A program made the translations under genes and the position numbers. Source: Aedes albopictus (taxonomy: Eukaryota; Arthropoda; Insecta; Diptera; Culicidae). Taken from it: a DNA stretch of 64,000 nt. The stretch is from assembly GCF_035046485.1 (NCBI RefSeq), contig NC_085137.1:480153396-480217395 (forward strand). Direction: 5' to 3'. Under the pieces are notes generated by a model. The model saw only the letters and a program-made list of their open reading frames with translations, ran no database searches and had not been told where the DNA came from. Positions 43,534-53,105 of this stretch are shown here, piece by piece (position 1 is the stretch's first letter; the number at the start of each line of letters is the position of its first letter).

Positions 43534-43736
43534 TTTCAACTGCATTTCTTCATGCAACCGGATGTCAAAAAAACAGAGTGGGCAGGCAGAACGACGTTTG
43601 CCGGACTGCTAGTCATTATTAAAATTCTAGGAGGATTTCCAAAAAGTATTTTAATTTTCAATGGAATCCAAAGAATAATTGCTGTACAGCTCGTTTTCGA
43701 ATATCTAAGGTAAATGTCACGGACTACCGGGGCCCG

Positions 43737-44040
43737 CCGCGTAGTCGTGTGGCCACTTCCTAAGTGGATGGTCATGGGTTCGATCCCAGCCCCGACACTT
43801 GCAATTTTTCCTCAGTTGCTCGTCCCCCCGAGGGCAGCTGACAACAGACTTTATTCTGAACATTTGCTCTTATGGACCCGAAAACTTTGATATCGGCTAA
43901 CGGCAACTCATAATGGATCCCCAATCAAACTGGAGAAGGAACAAGAGCCACACATCAAAAACCTCGTGCTCATCATTCTACCCATGGACAGGGTAGAAAA
44001 GTGACCAGCAGCGCAACCGATGATGGTAATATATAGCATT
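43737..44040 (+). mobile_element. tRNA-derived SINE
   Basis: A-box-like GTAGTCGTGTGGCCACTTCC and B box ATGGGTTCGATCCCAGCC (43773-43790), then a body with GTTGCTCGTCCCCCCGAGGG and CTCATAATGGATCCCC. The T-arm is well paired, while the D and anticodon arms are not tRNA-like. Confidence 0.65.
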
Positions 44041-44272
44041 GCATGTGCTGAAAAAGTTTGTCGAAAACTACAAAGCGATCCGACTCTTGTGACAAAAGTT
44101 ATAAGATGGTCGTCAGATTTCGCTTAACCCTCATTTTTCATTTATTTAGTTAACATCTAATTCATGATAATACTGAATCAACAATTTGCCGCCATAATAC
44201 TCGATTTGTAGCTGCAGCTCTCCAACGTCGGTCTCGCCCAACACTCGCCAGATCACGCTCCACCTGGTCCGC

Positions 44273-45290
44273 CTATCGTGCTCTCTGCGCTCCACGCCTT
44301 CTTGTACCAACCGGATGGTTAGCAAACACCAACTTTGCAGGGTTGTTGTCCGGCATTCTTGCAACATGCCCTGCCCATCGTATCCTTCCGACATTTTCCA
44401 CTTTCTGGATGCTGGGTTCGCCGTAAAGTGCAGCGAGCTCGTGGTTCATCCTTCGCCGCCACACACCGTTCTCCTGCACGCCGCCGAAGATCGTCCTTAG
44501 CACTAGTCGCTCGAAAACTCCGAGTGCTTGCAGGTCCTCTTCGAGCATCGTCCATGTCTCGTGTCCACAGAGAATCACCGGTCTTATTAACGCCTTGTAC
44601 ATGGTACATTTGGTGCGGAGGTGAATCTTTTTTGACCGCAGTTTCTTCTCGAGTCCATAGTAGGCACGACTTCCACTGATGATGCGCCTTCGTATTTCAC
44701 GGCTCACGTTATTTGTGCTCATTCTGCGAATGGAGTGACGTGAGAAAAGTCGGAGTCGTATATCGAGATGAGGAATACCGTCTCGAATGAAGTGACTCGC
44801 CGTGTAAATCAAATGGAGAGTCACCTCATTCGAGTCGAGATTTCTCACCTCGATATGCGACTCCGACTTTTCTCACGTCACTCCATTCGCAGAATGAGCA
44901 CAATTGTCAGCCGTTAGTAAGGAACCAAGGTAGACGAATTCTTCTACCACCTCGAAAGTATCCCCGTCTATCGAAACATTGCTGCCAAGGCTTGTCCTGT
45001 CTCGCTCAGTCCCACCTACCAGCATGTACTTTGTCTTAGCCGCATTCACCACCAGTCCGAACTTTGCTGCTTCGCATTTCAGGCGGGTGTACAGTTCTGC
45101 CACCGTTCCAAATGTAGCAATAATATCCATGTCATCCGCAAAACACACAAATTGGCCGGATTTCGTGAAGATCGTACCCCGGCTGTTGAGCCCGGCTCGT
45201 CGCGTTACACCTTCTAGGGCGATGTTGAATAGTAAGCAGGAAAATCCATCACCTTGTCGTAGTCCCCGTCGAGATTCGAATGAACTGGAT
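44273..45290 (-). pseudogene. RTE reverse transcriptase, second half (interrupted)
   Basis: Contains motif B (GLRQGDGFSCLLFNIALE), motif C (FADDMDI, about 45125-45145), LGLVVNAAKTKYMLVGG-like thumb sequence, then the MITE 44713-44903 splitting the segment after LLTADN, and finally NVSREIRRRI through RWAGHVARMPDNN and RRGAQRAR. Compared with copy 1, one residue is missing after FADDMDIIA, and the last 40 residues are in another frame (down to 44146). It cannot make an active enzyme. Confidence 0.85.
44713..44903. mobile_element. 191-bp MITE inserted in the RTE RT
   Basis: TTGTGCTCATTCTGCGAATG and its complement bound arms of about 53 bp that also include GTGACGTGAGAAAAGTCGGA. Between them is a second mirrored block (GAATGAAGTGACTCGCC against GAGTCACCTCATTC). 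It sits exactly between codons for LTADN and NVSRE of the RT. Confidence 0.85.
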
Positions 45291-45292
45291 AG

Positions 45293-45700
45293 TTAACCCG
45301 AAATCCTTACGCTGTTCTGCACACCGTCCATCGTTGCTCTTATCAGTCTGGTAAGCTTCCCGGGAAAGCTGTTCTCGTCCATGATTTTCCATAGCTCTGT
45401 GCGGTCGATACTATCGTATGCCGCTTTGAAGTCGATGAACAGGTGGTGCGTTGGGTATTTCAGGAGGATTTGCCGTACGGTGAAGATCTGGTCCGTTGTC
45501 GACCGGCCGTCGATGAAACCGGCTTGGTCACTTCCCACGAACTCATTTACTTTAGGTGAAAGACGACGGAAGATGATCTGGGATAGCACTATGTAGGCGG
45601 CATTCAAAATGGTGATCGCTCGAAAGTTCTCACACAGCTTGTCGCCTTTCTTGTGGATGGGACAGATTATCCCTTCCTTCCACTCCTCCGGTAGCTGTTC
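45293..45700 (-). pseudogene. RTE reverse transcriptase, first half
   Basis: Minus-strand frame with KGDKLCENFRAITILNAAY-type sequence, FRRLSPKVNEFVGSDQAGF, GRSTTDQIFTVRQIL, and motif A FIDFKAAYDSIDR holding the catalytic Asp. It is stopped by TAA at 45293-45295, where copy 1 has GAA (Gly-Glu-Leu). Only this nonsense change separates it from the following motif B segment. Confidence 0.85.
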
Positions 45701-45827
45701 GGTTTCCCAGATCTTGACTACTAACTAGTGCAGACAGGTGGCCAACTTTTCCGGGCCCATCTTGATGAGTTCTGCTGCGATACCGTCCTTACCAGCCGCT
45801 TTGTTGTTTTTGAGCTGGTGGATGGCA

Positions 45828-45959
45828 AGCCCGTGCTTAAGAGGGGGGGGTTGGGTATTAAACCCCTCCCATTACCAACGCTCCATACACTAGGCGCCCC
45901 TCCGCCTTTTGCCGAAATTGGGAAAAACCCCTCCCTTGGTGCCACTTCTGTGCACGGGC
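45828..45959. mobile_element. 132-bp insert with a 13-bp target duplication
   Basis: CTGGTGGATGGCA occurs on both sides (45815-45827 and 45960-45972). The insert has inverted GCCCGTGC/GCACGGGC near its ends and poly-G/C blocks (GGGGGGGGTTGGG, ACCCCTCCC). It disrupts the linker between endonuclease and RT of the RTE element. Confidence 0.7.
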
Positions 45960-45972
45960 CTGGTGGATGGCA

Positions 45973-46424
45973 TCCTTAACTTCCCTCAGCGTAGGAGTTG
46001 GTTCGTTTCCGTCCTCTGCTGCGCCAACATAGTCATTTCCTCCGCTGCCTTGGTCCTCCGTGCCTACATTCTCTTCGCCATTCAGGTGCTCGTCGAAGTG
46101 CTGCTTCCACCTTTCGATCACCTCACGTTTGTCCGTCAGGAGGCACCCGTCCTTATCCCTGCAGATTTCGGCTTGCGGCACGTAGCCTTTGCGGGATGCG
46201 TTGAACTTCTGGTAGAACTTACGTGTTTCTTGTGAACGGCACAGCAGTTCCATTTCCTCGCACTCTACTTCTTCCAGGCGGCGCTTTTTCTCCCGGAAGA
46301 GACGGTCTGCTGCTTCCACTTCTGTCTGTATCGCTCCACATTCTGTCGGGTTCCATGCTGCAGCTTTACCGCCCGCGCTGCGTCCTTCTCCCCCAGACAC
46401 GCTCTGCACTCCTCGTCGAACCAA
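45973..46424 (-). pseudogene. RTE endonuclease-RT linker
   Basis: Reads RLEEVECEEMELLCRSQETR, KFYQKFNASRKGYVPQ and REVIERWKQHFDEHLNG, the conserved RTE linker in which an N-terminal helix and the start of the RT domain lie. It is offset by one frame from the endonuclease frame above (overlap at about 46265-46424), marking a frameshift. Confidence 0.8.
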
Positions 46425-47405
46425 TCGTTTCGTCGACTCCGTTCTACGTACCCGATAGTGCTCTCGGCTGCGTTGTTGATGGCTGCTTTGACTGTACTCC
46501 AGCAGTCCTCTAGCGGGGCCACATCGAGCACACCCTTGTCCGGCAACGCTGCCTCGAGGTTCTGCGCGTATGCGGTGGCGACATCCGGTTGCTTCAGACG
46601 CTCTAGATCGTACCGGGGCGGCCGCCGGTACTGTACATTGTTAATAACGGAGAGTTTTGGGCGCAGTTTAACCATCACCAGGTAGTGATCAGAGTCGATA
46701 TTAGCGCCACGATAGGTCCTGACGTCGATAATGTCGGAGAAGTGCCGTCCATCAATCAGAACGTGGTCGATTTGCAATTTCGTATGTTGTGGTGATCTCC
46801 AGGTGTAACGATACGGGAGGCTGTGCTGGAAGAAGGTGCTACGAATGGCCGTGTTCTTGGAGGCGGCGAAATCGATGAGGCGTAGGCCATTTTCTCTCGT
46901 CAGCTTGTGGGCGCTGAACTTTCCAATTGTCGGTCTGAATTCCTCCTCCTGGCCTACCTGAGCGTTTAGATCCCCTATGATGATTTTGACGTCGTGGTTT
47001 GCGCAGCGGTCGTACTCGCGTTCGAGCTGCGCGTAAAATGCGTCTTTGTCATCATCAGTACTTCCGGAGTGAGGGCTGTGCACGTTTATTATGCTGATGT
47101 TGAAGAATCGGCCCTTGATCCTCAACCTGCACATTCTTTCGTCGATCGGCCACCAACCGATCACGCGCCTCTGCATGTCGCCCATCACTATAAAAGCTGT
47201 TCCCAGCTCACTTGTGTTGCCGCAACTCTGGTAGATGGTATGATTACCTCTAAACGTCGGCACCATAGATCCTGTTCATCACACCTGCTGCAGCGCTACG
47301 ATTCCGAACCAGCGGTCCTTCAGTATATCGGCGAGTATGTGGGTGCTCCCGATGAAGTTGAGAGATCTGCCGTTCCACGTACCGAGCTTCCAATCGCAAG
47401 TCCCT
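46265..47405 (-). pseudogene. RTE apurinic-like endonuclease domain
   Basis: A 333-codon frame plus an upstream shifted segment. The upstream part reads LGTWNGRSL (47405-47380). The main frame has the family's catalytic signatures: FNISIINVHSPHS, IIIGDLNAQVG (Asp/Asn of the active site), YTWRSPQHTKLQIDHVLI, and SDHYLVMVKLRPKL (final catalytic Asp-His). The enzyme would nick target DNA to prime reverse transcription. The frame break near 47265 separates the first strand from the rest, so the copy is dead unless repaired by frameshifting. Confidence 0.85.
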
Positions 47406-47639
47406 TTTCGTCGCTGTGGTCGTCGCATTGGTATCGGTTCGCATTCTTCTCTTGTTGATTTTACGGTGCAAGTCTTTTTTACGGCTGGCTCGCAGGGCCT
47501 GACACCAACCCACTAACCCAGGAAGCTTGGCTTACCTTCCCAGAAGCTACGGGTTCTGCATTGGCATTTCCTCCAACTACAGTGCTAAATAGCTAGGCTC
47601 AAGTGCCAGTCTTCGCCGGGGGTGGTGTTTTTAATGGGC

Positions 47640-47915
47640 GCCCAGGAGATAATATTTTACCTGAGCTTCCACCCCCAAAGAGTTTCCGAAGTTATCCCTG
47701 TAGAAATTTTTATAAGAACTTCTAAACAACTCCTTGGAAGAACTTTAAAAAATCCCTTGGTGAAATTTCTGAAGATGTCTCTGGAGAAAATAAAAACACT
47801 TCAAAGGAATCTCAGAAGGAAACCCAGCAGAAATTTCTGAAAGAAACACTGAGGAGCTCCGTGACCAGGAAGGCAGACTCCCCTGAAGTGTCAGCTTGAA
47901 CCTCTCATTCTATAT
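47640..47915 (-). repeat. Degenerate repeat block shared with 41855-42095
   Basis: GTTTCCGAAG-TATCCCTGTAGA through CAGCAGAAATTTCTGAAAGA to GTGTCAGCTTGAACCTCT is collinear with the 42 kb copy, with a 10-bp indel near 47868. Confidence 0.7.
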
Positions 47916-47916
47916 A

Positions 47917-48722
47917 CAGTGTATCAAACAATTGTCCGTACAGCAAAGTGTTTGTCAAAATAGTTTTTCATTAATAACTTTTTATGCGTCAATCAAAAAC
48001 GCTGAAATTTTGACCAATCATGAATCATATATTAAAGCTCCATTAGTAAAATTTTGAGCGAGATCGAATAAGTTTTCTGAAAGTTATAGAACTTATAAGA
48101 CTTACAAAACTTATAAGACTTTTGAACACATTTTTAAAACATTATATCGCAATATGTACTCAATGAATTTTTTTCCTTTTTTTTTGTGTTACATCTTAGA
48201 CCTAAGGCTTTCATATGCAGCCATGTTTGGGGTTTTATATTCACTAGAAAAAATATAAAAAATGTGCGTATGTAGTTGACGATGTTTTAAAATTTACCAT
48301 ATTTTGCACATATAATCTGCCAAACGTTTTCCACCAATAAAAGTGCATTGACTGAACGAAAAATCTGTAGGACCTACTCATCATATGTAGTTTAGTAGGT
48401 CCTGTATAAAAACATATCATTAAGAGAGTTTAAAAAAGTTGAAAACACTTGGCACTTTTATTGATCAAAATATGATAAATTTCCAAATGACACTCTGAAC
48501 ATATACAGATTTTTCATATTCTTTGTAGCGAATATAAAACCTTAAACGAAGCTGCGTATGAAAGCCTTAGGTGTAAGCTGTAACACGAAAAATGTTGAAA
48601 AAGTTGTGATATAATGTTTTTAAAATGTATTCAAAAATTTTATAAATTTTACTAAAAGTTCTATAACTTTCAGAAAATTTATTCGATCTCGCTCAAAATT
48701 TTACCAATGAAGGTTTGAAATC
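47917..48722. mobile_element. Tc1-like foldback element, right terminus lost
   Basis: TA|CAGTGTATCAAACAATTGTC begins the left end, a Tc1-type start. Inner blocks (TTTGAGCGAGATCGAATAAG, ATAACTTTCAGAAAA, CCTAAGGCTTTCATATG) are mirrored around a hairpin at about 48370-48403 (AGGACCTACTC...GTAGGTCCT). The mirrored sequence stops near 48710, so the right end is missing. No transposase. Confidence 0.6.
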
Positions 48723-48956
48723 TATCTAAAAGATTTTTAAGAAGGAACATCTGTGAAAGAATCCCTAGACAAATTTCTTAAGGAATCACTGGAACAATAT
48801 CTGAAAAAAAGAAATAGGAATAAGAGTTTCTATAAGGATTTTAAGATCGAAATCGTGGAGTAGTTTCTAAAAAAATCCATGTGAGCACGTGCACAGAAAA
48901 GACGGCAAGGGAGGGGTTTTGTGCATTTTCGAGAAAAGGCTGAGAGGCGCCTCGTC

Positions 48957-50054
48957 GAGTAATGCGGGGCAAAAGTTCGCAGTGGGTCTTTCTCTGCGCA
49001 AACTTGTATGGGTTCGACTCATTATCTGGCCAGATGCTCGTCAATAAAAATTGGAACGATTTCATTATGCAGTAGCAGATTTATGCAAAAAAGTGTGTTT
49101 TTAGCTGTTTTGATGTAATTTTTGGACCTTTTGGAATAAGAATTTGTAATGAGTGAAAGTAGAAGAACTACATAACCTCTTTTTGTCGAAGAATCGTCAT
49201 TGCATAGTAATTCGAGAGGTGCACTCGAATAAACAAAAATCTTCCAGTGCTTCTTGTAGGAAAGAACATTGTTAAAGCCTCGACAGTGGGGCAAAAGTTC
49301 GCAGTAGCTGTGGGGCAAAAGTTCGCACTATATTTCTGAATCTAGAGCATCATTATAGTTACAAAATATTTGAAACAAAGACGATTTCGTATAGAAACTA
49401 CTCTATAATGATAATATGTGTAGTATGCAGCATCCTCAAATCGTTCTGACTGAGGGTTTGAACTTATTTTTGGAAGAAGATCGATTATAAGGCAATCAGT
49501 GTATTCGCCTATTAAAAACAAAAAAAAAATGAAATATGGCAGAAAAAACATTTTGGAACATTTTTTCACCATACTAGTGTCATCCTTTGAAAGTTTTTTG
49601 GAGTATGGTGTTATTCTACTTTTTTTTGGGTTCTTTCATAGCTTAGTCTGTAAATTCATACTTATAATACATCACCATACTGACGAAGGTTAGATTAAAA
49701 TTACGGTCCCGTTCAATAGTATTTTGTGTAACAAACACGTACAAATATAATTAATCTACAACTTCATGAAATAAATGAACTACTCACCAATTAATTATCC
49801 TTCACAATGTGCGAACTTTTGCCCCGCACAATGCGAACTTTTGCCCCCAGTATGGGGCAAAAGTTCGCATTTGAGTACTTGTATTAATTTTTTTATTACT
49901 AGAACTACAAAAGTAACGTGAAAAAATCTAGTAGTACGTTTTGAAGGTGACATGATAGGGACTCCTTTAACGAGGAAAAACGATATTATTTTCTTTTTGT
50001 TTAATGGTTGTTTGATAATGATTGTTAGGTGCGAACTTTTGCCCCGCATTACTC
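48957..50054. mobile_element. TIR element with seven GGGGCAAAAGTTCGCA sites
   Basis: The termini GAGTAATGCGGGGCAAAAGT and ACTTTTGCCCCGCATTACTC are perfect inverted repeats of about 25 bp. The 16-bp motif GGGGCAAAAGTTCGCA occurs on the plus strand at 48966, 49288, 49312 and 49854 and on the minus strand at 49810, 49832 and 50030. Such arrays are typical of transposase-binding sites of large nonautonomous elements. Frames of 64-123 codons inside lack domains. Confidence 0.8.
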
Positions 50055-50611
50055 TACATGAACTTGACACACCCTTCAATGCATTTACTTTCATGTAGAA
50101 CTCGTCTAGCCGCACTAAACTTAAATAAAAAAAAACGTGAAATCGAAAAGCAATATGCGAATACATGTCAGTTTTAAATAATGATTATTCTTAGAAGATG
50201 ATTTATTGTGGACTTCTTCAAAGATTACTTACTCTTTTATAACTAAGAGCATGCTCGTTAAATAGTCATAAGTGTCGTTAAAGTTCTCATTCATAAATAT
50301 GCAGCGTACTGAACAGGGTTTATTCCACAGTATACAGAGCAGCAGTGTAGTCACTTTTCACAGAGCCTATATAAGCTGCCCTCAAATATTCCTTCAAATA
50401 TTCAGGTACAATCTAGTCTATAATTATGATGAGTTATTGAAAAATACTACGGTTCACCACTTATTGAACATTTTCAAACAGCCAAATTTATAATCACGTG
50501 GACATTCTAAACTACTTTATACTGGTTTAGAACAATAACGCAAAGGGAGAGGTGAACCAGCGTCCGGCTGAGAACCTCTTTAATAAAGACCAAAAACTAA
50601 CGCTAAGCAGA
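50055..50611 (+). promoter_or_regulatory. Upstream region of the nested secreted-protein gene
   Basis: TATATAAG at 50368-50375 with candidate initiators CTTCAAA (A at 50396) and TTCAGG (A at 50404) gives a plausible promoter about 210 bp upstream of the coding start. No MITE termini lie between it and the gene. Which initiator is used cannot be settled from sequence. Confidence 0.4.
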
Positions 50612-51184
50612 ATGAAACTCTACGAAATAGTTGTGACCACTCTGGCTTCGATCGTTGCCGTAGCTGCTGGTATCTCCACAGACAACAACGTCAGCGATGT
50701 GGACATAGCCATACACCAACAGAGTGCCCAGTTTTTGAAAAACATCTACGCCGCAACGGATCAACCGCAACCGGAAGCATCTCTGGAGGTAATCGTAGAG
50801 CTGATTGCAGCATCTGTACCGGAAACGATACGTCAGCAGGTGGCCTATGAACTTGAAACCGAAGGAGATGGAACCTTGTCGGATGCTTTGAAAGAACACA
50901 TACATTATCACATTCTCGAGTGGTCGCTGCAGTACATTCCGGTTGATTTACAGCAGGATATCATCGCTGTTTTGGAGACGTACCGTACAACTGGACAAAT
51001 ATCGGAGGACTGCGAATTGGTGGAACGTGTAAGGAAGTACATTACCAGCTTGGAAATTGGACGAAACAAGCGTGGTTTCTGGGGCGGACTATTACAAGTG
51101 GTTCTGGAATATGTGGTACATTTTCTTTTTAGTCTATGGGATACAAAAGAAGATCATAGACATGAAAATCAAACAAGTTATTGA
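50612..51184 (+). CDS. Nested single-exon gene: secreted 190-residue precursor, unknown family
   Basis: I do not recognise the family. From the ATG at 50612 the protein is 190 residues. Residues 1-19 (MKLYEIVVTTLASIVAVAA) form a clear signal peptide, which is why I prefer this start to the in-frame ATG at 50552 that would bury it. The mature part is acidic and predicted largely helical. At 151-154 an RNKR sequence fits a furin-type site. It is followed by a 36-residue tail with a hydrophobic, aromatic-rich helix (GFWGGLLQVVLEYVVHF...) and a polar end with one N-glycosylation sequon (NQTS). The tail could be a released amphipathic peptide or a membrane anchor. Codon use is balanced against AT-rich flanks. 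A TATA box lies upstream (50368) and AATAAA downstream (51294). The gene lies in the sense direction in intron 2 of the cuticular gene. Confidence 0.7.
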   Translation: MKLYEIVVTTLASIVAVAAGISTDNNVSDVDIAIHQQSAQFLKNIYAATDQPQPEASLEVIVELIAASVPETIRQQVAYELETEGDGTLSDALKEHIHYHILEWSLQYIPVDLQQDIIAVLETYRTTGQISEDCELVERVRKYITSLEIGRNKRGFWGGLLQVVLEYVVHFLFSLWDTKEDHRHENQTSY

Positions 51185-51293
51185 TATTTGAAAAAAAAAA
51201 CAATTTCGATTAGACGTTTGAATTTTGACTTGATAACTTGAATATTCAAAGAACATCGCATCGACTTCGTTTAGTGAAAAAGCAACAAATGAA

Positions 51294-51299
51294 AATAAA
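51294..51299 (+). terminator. Poly(A) signal of the nested gene
   Basis: AATAAA 110 bp after the stop codon at 51182-51184, in a plausible 3' UTR. Confidence 0.55.
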
Positions 51300-51807
51300 A
51301 TATTTGATTGTATCAAAACGCATTTAAAATTGTAATTTAAACTGATTCTTATCTGTTTAGGTTTTCCTCGACCGTAGCACCTTATACGATATGATTGTAT
51401 CTTTCTATCTACTACTCTTCTACATTTCACGTATATTCGTATGCTCGTAGCGATTGCTAGAACCAAGAACGGATTGAAAAAATAGACCGTTTCCCTCTCT
51501 TTTTTTGTATGATTTTTTTTTTAATTTTCTATGAAGCATAACACAGTGCTAGACCCCGTCCCTCCCCCTATGGTGTTACGTAATATTTGAACAAACCCAA
51601 GGACAGAGGACTCAACGGCCTATTGGCAACAAGCGATTGCAATCATCACTATCCTCCCCTTCCCTAAATTGACCCTGTAACCTGACGCAGCAGGCGTCAT
51701 TATTGTTGCCTAAAAATACAAGACCACCACACACTGAAGATGACTGTTAGTCCAAAACAGCTATCTCATTGATTTCTTGTGAGAGTGTAGCTGTTCTGAT
51801 GATACTG
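51300..51807. other. Unassigned, with a C-rich MITE fragment
   Basis: Around 51540-51600, TAGACCCCGTCCCTCCCCC followed by GTGTTACGTAATATTTGA resembles one end of the GGGGGCATCC-type MITEs. No gene is supported. Confidence 0.4.
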
Positions 51808-52169
51808 TACACTGAAAAACAAGATACCCCAAATTTGAGTATTTTTAAACTCACTTTTGAGTTCTTTTTTGCATCCTGTTTCATTCGCTCTCTTTATTGT
51901 TGTCAGAAAGTGAAAAGCAAAACAACCCAACTCTGAGAGTTCGATGAGGGAAGCCAAAATTGAGAAAGTGGCACAGTACCGAAAGTTGAGTAATTTTAAC
52001 TGACGGTTGAGTAAAAAGAACCTTGGCTTAAGGTACTTTGGCCGTATACGCCTAAATGCAAACTACCTACCTCAACATCGACTCCAGCAACTCAAAATTG
52101 GCTTCCCGCACGCAACCTCGAAGTTGGGTGGAATGAACTCACTTTTGGGTACTTTCGTTTTTCCGTGTA
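51808..52169. mobile_element. MITE family D, copy 2
   Basis: Starts TACACTGAAAAACAAGATAC and ends TTTCGTTTTTCCGTGTA. Collinear with 20625-20984 over its whole length at about 90% identity. Confidence 0.85.
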
Positions 52170-52299
52170 GTAGCAACTGCGAGCGGTCAATCTAGCTTAA
52201 CATCAAGCATCCTTGGTCACATGTTGTTTACAATATTAGCCCACTTGTAGTGCACAGCGTGAGTGTGGTGTCACTGAGAGTGGTCTGGTCAAAAACGCG

Positions 52300-52400
52300 A
52301 CTGCTCGAGGGTTAACCCTCTAATGCCTTTTTTTAGACAACTATTATTTATTGTTATATAAATTCGATTGAAACATGTTTTTGGTAGTGATTCTTTTTGA
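52300..52400. mobile_element. Two TTAA-type element ends meeting at one TTAA
   Basis: Right of TTAA (52312-52315) lies CCCTCTAATGCC and about 85 bp similar to the left end of the 40222 element, including AACATGTTTTTGGTAGTGATTC. Left of it, CTGCTCGAGGG resembles the inverted end of repeat B (59756-59768). Both are truncated. The TATATAAA at 52355 belongs to this repeat. Confidence 0.55.
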
Positions 52401-52529
52401 CAGGCGAGTTTGTATGCACAAATATACAACTATAATTAACACATTACTCCATTAAAATTGCACACAAGTGACTACATTTTGTGGAATGGCACTTTCTGCT
52501 TAACTATACATTCTCTGACTTATAGTTTT

Positions 52530-52682
52530 ATGGGGATTCTGTTTACCTGTTTTCTGGCAAATGCAATACTGGCGGCAAAAGGATTACCGGGGAATGGTTT
52601 TATAGACAAACGTCACACAATCGTGGGTTTTCCGCCTCGGCCAACAATCATTCAACCAGAGACCTATAATATAGAGTCATGA
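52530..52682 (+). CDS. Candidate small secreted peptide gene, 50 residues
   Basis: Not recognised. From ATG at 52530 the frame encodes MGILFTCFLANAILAA, a good signal peptide, then a 34-residue remainder containing GFIDKR and a Pro-rich HTIVGFPPRPTIIQPE tail. The KR pair could be a processing site. The frame is open upstream to an ATG at 52458, but that longer start would place 24 non-signal residues first. A splice-acceptor-like CTTATAG lies just before (52519-52525), so an upstream noncoding exon is possible. No clear poly(A) signal follows closely (ATTAAA at 52927). Composition is less AT-rich than its flanks. It lies in the sense direction in the cuticular gene intron, 0.4 kb before exon 3. 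Confidence 0.45.
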   Translation: MGILFTCFLANAILAAKGLPGNGFIDKRHTIVGFPPRPTIIQPETYNIES

Positions 52683-53105
52683 TTGTCGTATTCAAAATCT
52701 ACTATTATTATAAACAAAAACAAAATTCCAATTCTACGTCGATCGTTCTTCGTAACACTCGTCATATAACTGAAGGGAAATTTATCTCGATCCGTTCGCT
52801 TCTTTTTCTTCCCTTGAGTTCATTGCAGTATCTGTCATCAATACACACTCAACGTAAGCTACGTAAAGGTGATTCGATTTTACTCATTTACTATTTGCCT
52901 CGTCTTCACTACAATGATGAACTTTAATTAAAGTGCTTTTTTGATCGTACAGTCAGAGACCAAAATTACTTCATAATGTTGTCCTCTTTGTGTTCAAAAT
53001 ATTGTATGAAACACCGAGTTTCGATTAGTTTTTGGCTTTGATCCACAAAAAAATGTTTTGAATATGAAGATTTTTTTATAATTTTTCCTCTATTTTTTCT
53101 TTTAG

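Larger units (their letters stand above)
44150..47630 (-). mobile_element. Near-complete RTE (JAM1-like) retrotransposon
   Basis: Read 5' to 3' on the minus strand: 5' leader (47630-47410), apurinic-type endonuclease (47405-46265), linker (46424-45973), reverse transcriptase (45700-44390) and RW-GHVARM C-terminus, ending near 44150. It is interrupted by two insertions (45828-45959 and 44713-44903), a nonsense codon at 45293-45295, a small in-frame deletion after motif C and a late frameshift near 44273. It lies antisense within the cuticular gene intron. Confidence 0.9.
37685..53105 (+). other. 15.4-kb intron 2 of the cuticular gene, TE-rich, with nested candidate genes
   Basis: GTAGGT to TTTTCTTTTAG, phase 1. 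It contains at least a dozen mobile elements and two small same-strand candidate genes (50612-51184 and 52530-52682). Exons on both sides join into one uninterrupted R&R-like domain, which is the main support for treating it as an intron. Confidence 0.8.

Noticed and set aside
50552..50611. Upstream in-frame ATG extending the nested gene by 20 residues
   Set aside because: It would put a polar N-terminus before an excellent signal peptide; the ATG at 50612 fits secretion.
52355..52362. TATATAAA as promoter of the 50-residue peptide gene
   Set aside because: It lies within a sequence similar to the left end of the TTAA-type MITE at 40222, so it is repeat-derived.
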